Source: Chromobacterium haemolyticum
GTDB taxonomy: Bacteria; Pseudomonadota; Gammaproteobacteria; Burkholderiales; Chromobacteriaceae
Assembly (NCBI RefSeq): GCF_002081825.1
Contig: NZ_MUKU01000037.1
Span: forward strand, 1-50,643
Length of the DNA stretch: 50,643 nucleotides
Reading direction: 5' to 3'
Below, piece by piece: positions 26,479 to 34,826 of the stretch. Both the position numbers and the translations under genes were made by a program. The notes beneath the pieces are model-generated. The model was not told the origin of the DNA. It saw only the letters and a list, made by a program, of their open reading frames with translations, and made no database searches. The stretch's first letter is position 1, and every line of letters starts with the position of its first letter.

Positions 26479-27782
26479 GCGCTTATCCTTCTTAATTCAT
26501 CCCTGGTTTCTTGCCAGCTATCGCTTTCGTCGCTGGACTGGCATAGAAAGGATTCGATAGCGTCATAACCAGACACCGCGCGGTCGGTCATCGCATCTGC
26601 ACCTGCCACATAGCCGCCCAGAGGAATCAAATCGCGGATTTGCTCGTAACGTGAGATCAGGGCTTTTAATAAGCGCGCATCTTTTAATTGCTGCGCGTCG
26701 CAGACCAGACTCATGCAGCGGCTCACCGAGCGGGTGATATCTATCGCCGGATAATGCCCTCTATCCGCCAGCTGCCGGCTCAGCACAATATGGCCATCCA
26801 GAATGGCTCTGGCGGTATCGACTATCGGGTCATTCTGATCGTCGCCTTCGGCTAGAACGGTGTAAATCGCACTCATGCTGCCGCTACTATCGCTATTCCC
26901 GGCACTTTCCACCAGACGCGGCAACATGCTAAAAACCGATGGCGGATAGCCTCGCGTCGCCGGGGGCTCACCCAATGACAAAGCCACTTCCCGCTGCGCC
27001 ATCGCATATCGGGTCAACGAGTCCATCAACAACAAGACATGATGGCCCTGGTCTCTAAACTCGCTGGCCACGCTATGACACAGTTCGGCGGCCATCAGCC
27101 TCATCAACGGGGATTCATCGGCCGGCGCGACAATCAGAATCGCTTTTTCCAGCCCCGATGCGCCCAATACCTGCTCAATGAACTCCGCCACCTCCCGGCC
27201 ACGTTCTCCAATCAAACCCACCACCACCACGTCGGCGCGACTATTCCGCGTCATCATGCCCAGCAGCACGCTTTTGCCTACGCCGCTGCCCGCCATCAGG
27301 CCAACCCGCTGCCCTTTGCCAAGCGTCAATGCCGCATCTATCGCCCGAACGCCCACCTCCAGTACTTCCCGGACCGGAGCCTTGGTCAGTGGGTTGATGT
27401 GCCTGGCATGCATATCGATGGACCAACTGCCCTGCAGCGGCCCCTTGCCATCCAGCGGCTCGCCAAGTCCATTGACCACCCGGCCCAACCATTCCGGCCC
27501 TATGCACAATTTGTCATGACTGTCTTTTGGGAGCACTCGCGCGCCAGACAGCAAGCCATGTGTTTTTCTAAGCGGCATCAAAAAACACTCTTCATGACGG
27601 AATCCCACGACTTGCGCGTCCATCCAGTCGCCCTCCGCCACTTCGATCTGGCAACGTTGACCAATCTGCAACTGGCAGCCCACCGCGTGCAGCAGCAAGC
27701 CGGATACGCCAATCAAGCGCCCCATCGGCCTTGCCACTGGTACGTCTTGCAATTCGAAATGCCGCAACCCTCTAAGTGCCAT
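26475..27782 (-). CDS. fliI: Flagellum-specific ATPase FliI
   Basis: 435-residue F1-beta-like ATPase energising export. Walker A AGSGVGKS is at about residues 164-171, followed by VGLIGERGREVAEFIEQVLG; Walker B HVLLLMDSLTRYAMAQREVA; and the PSVFSMLPRLVESAGN segment. All expected catalytic motifs are present. The start shares one base with the fliH stop (TAATG). Confidence 0.97.
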   Translation of the reverse strand: MALRGLRHFELQDVPVARPMGRLIGVSGLLLHAVGCQLQIGQRCQIEVAEGDWMDAQVVGFRHEECFLMPLRKTHGLLSGARVLPKDSHDKLCIGPEWLGRVVNGLGEPLDGKGPLQGSWSIDMHARHINPLTKAPVREVLEVGVRAIDAALTLGKGQRVGLMAGSGVGKSVLLGMMTRNSRADVVVVGLIGERGREVAEFIEQVLGASGLEKAILIVAPADESPLMRLMAAELCHSVASEFRDQGHHVLLLMDSLTRYAMAQREVALSLGEPPATRGYPPSVFSMLPRLVESAGNSDSSGSMSAIYTVLAEGDDQNDPIVDTARAILDGHIVLSRQLADRGHYPAIDITRSVSRCMSLVCDAQQLKDARLLKALISRYEQIRDLIPLGGYVAGADAMTDRAVSGYDAIESFLCQSSDESDSWQETRDELRRISA

Positions 27783-28453
27783 TACTGCTCACCCAATTGG
27801 GAACGCAATTGGGACATGCAGGCCTCCAGCCTATACTGACAACCGGCATCAACCTCATGTCCGCCCAAGGTCACCCGACATTCCCCGGGCGCCAGATTCG
27901 TATCTTCAATCAGCTTCCAATCCAGCTTCCGCTCAGGCAGCAAGGCTTGAATCTTCTGGTGATCCTGCGGATTCAAATACACTTGCGGGTCTTCGGGCGA
28001 TGCCGGCAGTGTCGATACCGCCTCATTGATCAGCTCAAGCATTTGGGCCGGCTTGAGCGACAACTCGCACCGGATCACCTGCTGCGCGACTTTGCACACC
28101 AATTCGATCAATTCATTTTTTGCGGCATCGGCATGAATGTCCTGCTGCTGTTTCATTGCCTCCATGATGGACTCCAGCACCTCGGTCAAACCGGAGTACT
28201 TGCTCTGAACCTGAGCCTCCGCCTCGCCGATGGCTTGCCGCCAACCATCGGCCTTGCCCAGAGGTAAGCCCTCGTCCCAGCCGGCTTGCTTACCTTGCTC
28301 GTAACCAGCTTGATAGCCTTGTTCCATACCTTGTTGAAAACCGGCATCCACAAAAGACTGGTAATCTTCGCTGGGAATATCGTTGTCCTGCGGCATTTGC
28401 ATGACTTCGGCCTGCACCAGCGGAGGAAAACGATAGCGTTGGTAGCTCATCAT
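27782..28453 (-). CDS. fliH: Export ATPase regulator FliH
   Basis: 223-residue stator of the export ATPase. It has the characteristic glycine-spaced helix GMEQGYQAGYEQGKQAGWDE and a C-terminal domain with ELVCKVAQQVIRCELSLKPA. It overlaps fliG by four bases and fliI by one. Confidence 0.93.
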   Translation of the reverse strand: MMSYQRYRFPPLVQAEVMQMPQDNDIPSEDYQSFVDAGFQQGMEQGYQAGYEQGKQAGWDEGLPLGKADGWRQAIGEAEAQVQSKYSGLTEVLESIMEAMKQQQDIHADAAKNELIELVCKVAQQVIRCELSLKPAQMLELINEAVSTLPASPEDPQVYLNPQDHQKIQALLPERKLDWKLIEDTNLAPGECRVTLGGHEVDAGCQYRLEACMSQLRSQLGEQ

Positions 28454-29466
28454 GCAAGAACTTCCTCATTGCCCAAAACGAACTCGATTTCACCTGAGCC
28501 AACCATCGCCTTGACTTTTTCCATTAATTCGCGTCTTAGCTGATTCACGCGCGACATTGGAACCGGACCGCTACGTCTAACCGCATCCTCGAAAGATTGC
28601 ACTTGCCGTCTTGGCATAGCTCTGGTCAAGGCGGAATGTAGCTCGGCACTGCAGCCTTTAACCGCAATAGCCCATTCTTCTATCGGCATTTGTTCGAAAA
28701 TCAGCGTCAATACTTCATCGCTTTGCAAGGCCAACAAACTGAAGTCATACATGCTGGCTTCAATTTCAGTCACAATGCCCGGGTCCAAACTACGCAGCAT
28801 ATCCATCATCTCGTCTCGATTTTTTGATAGATGATGGATAATGTCCGCCGCGGCTCTCACCCCCTCCACCTTGGTGCCTTGCTGTTCTATATTTACAAGA
28901 CACAGTTCCAACAATTGCTCTAGCTCAAGCAAAACGTGATGCTCGACTTCATTCAACCTGGCGATCGTTATCAGAATCAGATCACGGCTGTCTTCCGGCA
29001 GTAAATCAATCACCTGCCCCGCCAAGGAAGGCGGCAGGAACACCAAAAACATCGCTTGCACCTGAATATGCTCGTGAACGATATGATCGGCTAGCCAGCT
29101 TGGCGATACCCACTGCAGCTTGGTCATCTTGCTACGGATATTGTCGCCATATACATTATTCAGCACGAGGCTGGCGGCCTCGCTGCCCAAAGCCATCGTC
29201 AATGATTTTTGCAAGAAGGTTCTGGATGCACCTCTCACCCCGCTTTGATCTCTATAGTCCCCAAAAAAGCGGGCAAGCACTTTCTGCATAGTTTCAACAG
29301 AAACGCCTTTCATGTCGGCCATCGCTTGAGTAACTTTCAATAACTCTTCTTTTTCGAGCTGGGCCAACACAATGGAGGCACGCTCCTCCCCCATACTTAG
29401 CAGTACAATAGCCGCTTGCTCAATCTCGTTAAAATCCAGCTCTTTATTTATTGCCAGCTCTGCCAT
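28450..29466 (-). CDS. fliG: Motor switch protein FliG
   Basis: 338-residue rotor protein coupling MS ring, FliM and stator. N-terminal AAIVLLSMGEERASIVLAQL is followed by a middle ARM-like domain and the torque helix region SAELHSALTRAMPRRQVQSF followed by EDAVRRSGPVPMS, with charged residues for stator contact. It overlaps the fliF end by 23 bases. Confidence 0.96.
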   Translation of the reverse strand: MAELAINKELDFNEIEQAAIVLLSMGEERASIVLAQLEKEELLKVTQAMADMKGVSVETMQKVLARFFGDYRDQSGVRGASRTFLQKSLTMALGSEAASLVLNNVYGDNIRSKMTKLQWVSPSWLADHIVHEHIQVQAMFLVFLPPSLAGQVIDLLPEDSRDLILITIARLNEVEHHVLLELEQLLELCLVNIEQQGTKVEGVRAAADIIHHLSKNRDEMMDMLRSLDPGIVTEIEASMYDFSLLALQSDEVLTLIFEQMPIEEWAIAVKGCSAELHSALTRAMPRRQVQSFEDAVRRSGPVPMSRVNQLRRELMEKVKAMVGSGEIEFVLGNEEVLA

Positions 29467-31072
29467 TACTCTGCACCCATTGTTTTATTACCTCAGTCAC
29501 ACGCTCTGACTCATTATCAGTCAATGTCTGAAGATGTTTCACCATCACCTCGACACCAGAGTTTTCTGGCGGCAGATCCACCATACCAAGCAGAGGCACT
29601 TGTGCATTATTGCCTGGCAGTTGACCTTCCTGGCCTTCTTGCAAGGAGGGCAACGCCGTCAGCGGACTATCGGAAACCACTTTCTCCATGCGATAGTGCA
29701 ACTGTTCGGTCAATAGTTTGAGCAAAGGACTAAAGACCAGCCAATAAACCATAATCGCCGCTAGTGCATAGACCGCGTACTTCACCCACTCCATCCAGTT
29801 GTCTGGGTTTTCCCACCACAGCACTTCGCTTACACTGGCAAAGTTCACGGCGCTGACCACGAGTTGGTCGCCACGATCACTATTAATGCCGAGCCCTTTG
29901 CGCAAAATGTTTTCAACATTCGCTATCTGCTGCGGGCTCCATGGTTTATTAGCGGTCGGAGAAGAAGAATTATTTAATACCACAGCCACATTTATTTGAT
30001 CGATACGCGAGCCACTACTCTTTATTTGCTTTAGATTTCTATCATAAGCATACTGGCGGGTTGCCGCATTGCGCTGCACCGCAACCTCTCCCGCCGGTGC
30101 CGACGCTCCCAATGGTCGATTGCTCAAGGAGCCGGGCACCCCCATTGCGGCACGTTCCTTGTTTTGCTCATCCCGCAGCGCCTCATTCAACACCCGCGGA
30201 TCTCCTCCATACTCTTCTCTGGTCTCACTAACCTTGTCATGATTAATGTGCACCAGCACGCTGGCCTTGTAATTGCTCGCTCCAACCATGGGTGTAATGA
30301 GTTCGCGGATATTGTGTAAGATATCCTCTCTAAATTTTTGCGCCTCATTGCCAGAAACCACGCCAACAATGTCGTCCAGATCTACTTGCGAGGAAAGATA
30401 ATTTCCCGCCTGGTCCACCACCGACACTCTCGCGGGATCAAGATTAGCGACGCTGCCTGCCACTAGATTGATCACCGCCAGAATCTGCTGCTTGCTTAAG
30501 GCCTTGCCTGGCTTCAACACCAAGAGCACGGATGCGGCGCTCTTATCCCCATCGGTAATGACAAAGGAACTAGACTTGCTGATGGCCAGATGCACGCGGG
30601 CCTGAGCCACGGGTTCCAGCGTTGCAATGCTTTGAGCCAGTTCCGCTTCCAAACCACGACGAAAACGAACATCCTGAACAAACTGACTTACACCAAGCGG
30701 ATCGGATTGATCCACCTGCTCCAGACCAAGCGGCATTTTTGCCATCACGCCTTTTGCCGCCAGCAACATCCTTACTTTGCTCAGTTGGCTAGAAGCGATA
30801 AGCAACTGCCCACTATCGGGATGAATCCTGTAGTCAATTCCCTCAGCGTCCAAAATCGCCGTCACATCTGCCGCGGACACCTGCTCATTCTGTCCAAAAA
30901 TAGGCTTATAGTTTGCCTCGTTATAACGTAAATAAACGATGACCAACACGGTCAGCGCAATAGCCAACAAAATAATTGGCAAGGCTTTTCCTAAGGCCTC
31001 CGGTGAGAACTTCAACCTAGACGACCAGTTCGGCCATCTTTCTTGAATATTACTTTTTATATTCGCAAACAC
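29444..31072 (-). CDS. fliF: MS-ring protein FliF
   Basis: About 542-residue basal body protein with an N-terminal membrane helix (ALPIILLAIALTVLVIVYLR), two ring-building domains including VSAADVTAILDAEGIDYRIH and AQARVHLAISKSSSFVITDG, a second helix near WVKYAVYALAAIMVYWLVFS, and a C-terminal FliG-binding tail ending VIKQWVQSNGRAGNK. GTG 31072 is suggested because GGGGTGG lies just upstream; TTG 31084 is the longer option. fliE lies about 20 bases upstream. Confidence 0.94.
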   Translation of the reverse strand: MFANIKSNIQERWPNWSSRLKFSPEALGKALPIILLAIALTVLVIVYLRYNEANYKPIFGQNEQVSAADVTAILDAEGIDYRIHPDSGQLLIASSQLSKVRMLLAAKGVMAKMPLGLEQVDQSDPLGVSQFVQDVRFRRGLEAELAQSIATLEPVAQARVHLAISKSSSFVITDGDKSAASVLLVLKPGKALSKQQILAVINLVAGSVANLDPARVSVVDQAGNYLSSQVDLDDIVGVVSGNEAQKFREDILHNIRELITPMVGASNYKASVLVHINHDKVSETREEYGGDPRVLNEALRDEQNKERAAMGVPGSLSNRPLGASAPAGEVAVQRNAATRQYAYDRNLKQIKSSGSRIDQINVAVVLNNSSSPTANKPWSPQQIANVENILRKGLGINSDRGDQLVVSAVNFASVSEVLWWENPDNWMEWVKYAVYALAAIMVYWLVFSPLLKLLTEQLHYRMEKVVSDSPLTALPSLQEGQEGQLPGNNAQVPLLGMVDLPPENSGVEVMVKHLQTLTDNESERVTEVIKQWVQSNGRAGNK

Positions 31073-31092
31073 GTACCACCCCAAAACTTAAG

Positions 31093-31413
31093 TTAGACCG
31101 GCATTTTTAAAATATCGTCAACGGCCCCAACAAGCTTATTTCTAACTTGAGTCAGCATGGCGAAGGACAGACTAGCCTCTTGATTCGCCACCATCGCCCC
31201 TACCAAGTCATCGCTAGCGCGAGTATCAACCTCAATCATTTTATTCGCCGCATCATGTTGCTTCTTATCCACACCATCAAAAGCCTCAGCCATATAATTC
31301 GAGAAGCCATCTTGTCCAACCTTAAAGCCTTGACCAGGTGCAATCTCATTATGACTTATATGCTTCTGCCAACCTAATTGGTCCAAAAATCCGATGCTGT
31401 CTATAGATTGCAT
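31093..31413 (-). CDS. fliE: MS ring-rod junction protein FliE
   Basis: About 106-residue adapter between FliF ring and rod. The C-terminal helices DDLVGAMVANQEASLSFAML and TQVRNKLVGAVDDILKMPV are typical. ATG 31413 with GAGAG upstream is preferred to the GTG at 31425. It is the first gene of the long minus-strand run that ends at the muramidase gene. Confidence 0.93.
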   Translation of the reverse strand: MQSIDSIGFLDQLGWQKHISHNEIAPGQGFKVGQDGFSNYMAEAFDGVDKKQHDAANKMIEVDTRASDDLVGAMVANQEASLSFAMLTQVRNKLVGAVDDILKMPV

Positions 31414-31752
31414 TTCATCTCTCACTGACTAAAATATGGCTTGCGCTTGGGAGCAGAACAGGTTAAACGCTCAGCAGCCCATAGCAAATGAACTCTTTTA
31501 CATCAGACCTGTACACGCAAGCCACTGAAATCACATGACATCACGCAATTTCATCCATCACAGTTAAAACCCAAACCCCAATCACCACATTTCATGGGAA
31601 TTCATCGCCGATCATTAGCAAGTCCGCTGCTTGTGTTTGTATACTAAGTCGTTAGATTCCAGCGGTTTGGGCCGTGGTAGCATCTATGCAAGCAATAAGC
31701 TCAGCCATGCGCCCTCCCACCACTCAATGACATTGAAACTTATTGAAACAAT
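31414..31752. other. Divergent fliE/fliM intergenic promoter region
   Basis: About 340 bases between the two large divergent flagellar gene runs, with no coding frame of note. It must hold the promoters for both. One sigma-54-like site reading toward fliM is visible (listed separately). None was found reading toward fliE by the GG-N10-GC test. Confidence 0.6.
31675..31690 (+). promoter_or_regulatory. Candidate sigma-54 promoter of fliM
   Basis: TGGTAGCATCTATGCA has the GG-N10-GC spacing of a sigma-54 promoter and matches TGG.A and TGCA of the consensus, but not the C/G positions between. It would place a transcript start near 31700, about 50 bases before the fliM ATG. The fliM operon of Vibrio lateral systems is sigma-54-dependent. 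Confidence 0.35.
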
Positions 31753-32694
31753 ATGCAGCCCTTGCGCAGAACAAACCTTAGCCAGCCAAGAAGTCACCAG
31801 GCACTAGACCCCTGCTTGCTCGGCAGACCTATTCATTTGCTCGGGAAATTCACCTCCATCATCACCATCGATTTGAATAACTTTTTTTCGGAAAAGCTGA
31901 ATCGACGTGGCGGCCTCAGCTTTAAAGTTAAAAACGTAAATTTTCTACCCACCCTTGATGAGCTTACGCGCTCCGAGCCACAACTTGATAGTTTGGATGG
32001 GGTCTCTGTCGCCATAGATCGACGTATCGTATTGACCGTCTTGGAATCACGTTACGGACGAGTCAAACACCGGGATCGTCAACTAGAAAATGAGCAGAAT
32101 GCTCACGCCGCCCATCAGGCTGGTCTGGACAATTCCGCTCAACTCCCAGCTGAAAACCAAATCGAAAAAGCGGCCGGGAATCATGAGCATTCAAGCCAAG
32201 CGGCACCAACCGCGACGGAACTGCGACAGCGGCAAACCTTGGCAACCGCTCTACTAAAAACCTTGATCGGATCTCTAAACCAGGAAAATGGGGCAATTCA
32301 CCCGCAGGCTGTTACCGATAAACATGCCGCCTTCATTGTTGAGTGTGACTTAGAAGAGGAATACAGCGGACAGTCCAGCAAAATAACATTCACGATGGAC
32401 AAAAGATGGCAGCAGATATTGCTGACTCAGTTGGCAATGAAAACTAGTGGTCAGAGCCGCAGAGTAAAAGACGATAGGCCATTGGCCAAAAAGCTGGAGA
32501 TTAAACTCACAGCCAGATTGCTTGATGTGCGTATTTCCCTATCCAAGCTATTAAGTTTAAAGACTGGCGATGTCCTACCCATTAATATCCGCACACGCGC
32601 TCATGTCTATGCGGGAAGCTCCATACTATTTTCCGCGATTGTCGCTGAAAAAAATGGCCAGCTTTGCTTAACCTCTTTTGCCTCCCAGGAGTAA
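31753..32694 (+). CDS. fliM: Lateral motor switch protein FliM, short N-terminus
   Basis: 313-residue C-ring protein. The C-terminal SpoA domain is clear (LEIKLTARLLDVRISLSKLL, then LKTGDVLPINIRTRAHVYAG). The middle region (LLGRPIHLLGKFTSIITIDL, RIVLTVLESRYGRV) fits a diverged FliM. The N-terminal CheY-binding LSQ-EIDALL motif of classical FliM is not visible in the first 30 residues. A Gln/Glu/Ala-rich linker of about 60 residues lies between the domains. No good ribosome-binding site precedes ATG 31753, but an in-frame stop lies six bases before it. fliN follows 4 bases later. Confidence 0.85.
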   Translation: MQPLRRTNLSQPRSHQALDPCLLGRPIHLLGKFTSIITIDLNNFFSEKLNRRGGLSFKVKNVNFLPTLDELTRSEPQLDSLDGVSVAIDRRIVLTVLESRYGRVKHRDRQLENEQNAHAAHQAGLDNSAQLPAENQIEKAAGNHEHSSQAAPTATELRQRQTLATALLKTLIGSLNQENGAIHPQAVTDKHAAFIVECDLEEEYSGQSSKITFTMDKRWQQILLTQLAMKTSGQSRRVKDDRPLAKKLEIKLTARLLDVRISLSKLLSLKTGDVLPINIRTRAHVYAGSSILFSAIVAEKNGQLCLTSFASQE

Positions 32695-32698
32695 ATAA

Positions 32699-33037
32699 AT
32701 GAACGACACCGCCACCGAAAACTTCGACGATATTCTTGATGATTTCGATGAAAACCTTGAGGAAAAAGAGGAAAAAACTAATAAGCGCAACCCGCATGAC
32801 TTGCTTACGCGCATTCCGGTTCATCTTTCTCTTGAAGTCGGCTCTACTACCGTATCGCTAGCGGATTTGCTGGCTTTAGATGAAGGTTCGGTACTCGAAT
32901 TAAATCGACTGGCTGGAGAACCTCTATTAATCAAAGTTAATGACACCGTGGTTGGCACGGCGGAAGTTGTCGTGATTGGGGAAAGCTACGGTCTAAAGAT
33001 TGTCGACCTTGACAATATGGGCAGCGTTATTCCATGA
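32699..33037 (+). CDS. fliN: Motor switch protein FliN
   Basis: 112-residue C-ring protein. The SpoA domain (IPVHLSLEVGSTTVSLADLL to VVVIGESYGLKIVDLDNMGS) is complete. The first 35 residues are strikingly acidic (ENFDDILDDFDENLEEKEEK), longer and more charged than in minimal FliN. It overlaps fliP by four bases. Confidence 0.94.
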   Translation: MNDTATENFDDILDDFDENLEEKEEKTNKRNPHDLLTRIPVHLSLEVGSTTVSLADLLALDEGSVLELNRLAGEPLLIKVNDTVVGTAEVVVIGESYGLKIVDLDNMGSVIP

Positions 33038-33777
33038 GGAGGCTCATTCCTACCCTAGTAGTTCTCTTTGCAAGTACGGTGCTTTCCAGCACCGTGCTTG
33101 CCGCGCCCGCTCAGGCCATGTTTAATGGCCTGTCTTTGGGCGACGACTTTAGCGCCAAGACTCAAATATTCCTGATCATGACCGCGCTAAGCCTGTTGCC
33201 AGCGCTCATCATGGTCGTGACCAGCTTTGCCCGCTTCTTGATTATTTTGTCACTGCTGCGTCAAGCCCTCGGCCTCCAGCAGGGCTTACCTAACCGGGTG
33301 ATCACTGGTATTGCCTTGCTATTAACCTTATTAGTAATGAGACCTGTGGGAATGGAAGTATGGCAGTCATCGATAGAGCCATTTGACCAAGGCCGCATTA
33401 CCTTCAAACAGGCGGTAATGGAAGCAGAAAAACCCTTATCCCGCTTCATGCTCGCCCAGACCAATAAAGCCACGCTGGCGATGATTGCCAAGCAAACGGG
33501 GGAGAGTCAGGTCTCAAACCCAATGGAACATAGCTTCATGGTAAAGATGTCCGCGTTTATGTTGAGCGAACTAAAAACCGCGTTTCAAATTGGATGCGTA
33601 CTATTTATTCCATTCCTGGTTATCGATCTGGTGGTCGCATCGGTGCTGATGTCAATGGGGATGATGATGTTGTCGCCTTTGGTCATTTCTTTGCCGGTCA
33701 AGCTACTACTATTTGTCTTGATCGACGGCTGGACATTAACCATCAATACCCTTACCACAAGTATTCAAACCTATTAA
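33034..33777 (+). CDS. fliP: Export gate protein FliP
   Basis: 247-residue core of the flagellar type III export gate. N-terminal signal-like segment, then the family core LIMTALSLLPALIMVVTSFA followed by RFLIILSLLRQALGLQ, and the C-terminal VIDLVVASVLMSMGMMMLSP. It overlaps fliN and fliQ. There is no fliO gene upstream, where many systems have one. Confidence 0.97.
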   Translation: MRRLIPTLVVLFASTVLSSTVLAAPAQAMFNGLSLGDDFSAKTQIFLIMTALSLLPALIMVVTSFARFLIILSLLRQALGLQQGLPNRVITGIALLLTLLVMRPVGMEVWQSSIEPFDQGRITFKQAVMEAEKPLSRFMLAQTNKATLAMIAKQTGESQVSNPMEHSFMVKMSAFMLSELKTAFQIGCVLFIPFLVIDLVVASVLMSMGMMMLSPLVISLPVKLLLFVLIDGWTLTINTLTTSIQTY

Positions 33778-34049
33778 TGCTTACTCCTGACATTGCGGTT
33801 GAACTTGTTGTAAACGCATTGCGTGTCGCAACCATTCTTGTGTTAGTGATGATAGTTCCCAGCATGATTGTTGGCTTATTGGTCAGCTTATTTCAGGCCG
33901 CCACTCAATTAAATGAACAAACACTAAGTTTTTTACCTCGCTTGTTGGTTACACTTAGTGTGTTAGCACTAATGGGACATCGGTTGGCTCAATATTTAAT
34001 GGATTATTGCCTAGAGGTTTTCCAACAGGCGGCCACTCTTATTGGGTAA
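33777..34049 (+). CDS. fliQ: Export gate protein FliQ
   Basis: 90-residue two-helix gate protein: TPDIAVELVVNALRVATILV, PSMIVGLLVSLFQAATQLNE, then QTLSFLPRLLVTLSVLAL. The ATG at 33777 shares one base with the fliP stop (TAATG). A longer in-frame extension upstream overlaps fliP and is not real. Confidence 0.96.
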   Translation: MLTPDIAVELVVNALRVATILVLVMIVPSMIVGLLVSLFQAATQLNEQTLSFLPRLLVTLSVLALMGHRLAQYLMDYCLEVFQQAATLIG

Positions 34050-34058
34050 TGACTGTCA

Positions 34059-34814
34059 ATGGAAGATTTAATTTCACTATTGCCAATTTGGGTAGGAAAG
34101 TTTTTTTGGCCATTTTGTAGAATTTTGTCAGCTATCAGCATCGCACCTATTACCGGCGATGTCGCAGTGCCCGTTCGGTTTCGTATTGCAATTTCTTTTG
34201 GCTTAACCTTAGTGGCCATGCCTATGCTTGACACTATCCATGTGAATGCCTTTTCACTTCAGGCCATTGCATTAATGTTTGAACAAATTTTCATTGGCCT
34301 TATTTTTGGCTTAGCATTTTTTTCTATCATGTCGGTTTTCAATATGCTGGGCTATTACATCTCCTCTCAAATGGGCTTATCCATGGCGGTGATGAATGAA
34401 CCTGGCACTCACAATTCTTCAACCGTTATTGCTTCTATTTTTTATGTTCTTAACGCGCTGCTTTTCTTTGCATATGATGTGCACTTGTTGATTGCCAATT
34501 TGGTTTTTTCCAGCTTTCAAAGTTGGCCAATCAATTCTGGAAAGAGTCTTTTTTCAATTAGCATGGTTATCAATCAGGTTGGCTGGTCTTTTTCCGCAGC
34601 ACTGTTGTTGGCCACCCCGGTTGTGTTTGGTACGTTGGTGGTACAAGTGGGCATGGGGATGCTGACCAGAGCAACGCCAACCATTAATATATTTTCACTA
34701 GGTTTTTCAGTTACGGTACTACTGGGTTTATTTCTACTGGGCTTGCAAGTTCCTTCTCTTTCGGGTCATTACCAACAAATGACTCAGCAAATTTTAAACA
34801 TGTTTCTTTCATAG
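34059..34814 (+). CDS. fliR: Export gate protein FliR
   Basis: 251-residue, multi-spanning gate protein with APITGDVAVPVRFRIAISFG, FIGLIFGLAFFSIMSVFNML and VVQVGMGMLTRATPTINIFS. The DNA is very AT-rich compared with the nir region. It sits in the usual place between fliQ and flhB. Confidence 0.95.
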   Translation: MEDLISLLPIWVGKFFWPFCRILSAISIAPITGDVAVPVRFRIAISFGLTLVAMPMLDTIHVNAFSLQAIALMFEQIFIGLIFGLAFFSIMSVFNMLGYYISSQMGLSMAVMNEPGTHNSSTVIASIFYVLNALLFFAYDVHLLIANLVFSSFQSWPINSGKSLFSISMVINQVGWSFSAALLLATPVVFGTLVVQVGMGMLTRATPTINIFSLGFSVTVLLGLFLLGLQVPSLSGHYQQMTQQILNMFLS

Positions 34815-34826
34815 ATATTAGCTGCC

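Noticed and set aside
31426-31752. sigma-54 promoter toward fliE
   Set aside because: Several GG...GC pairs were checked on the minus strand, but spacings were 8, 9, 11 or 13 rather than 10.
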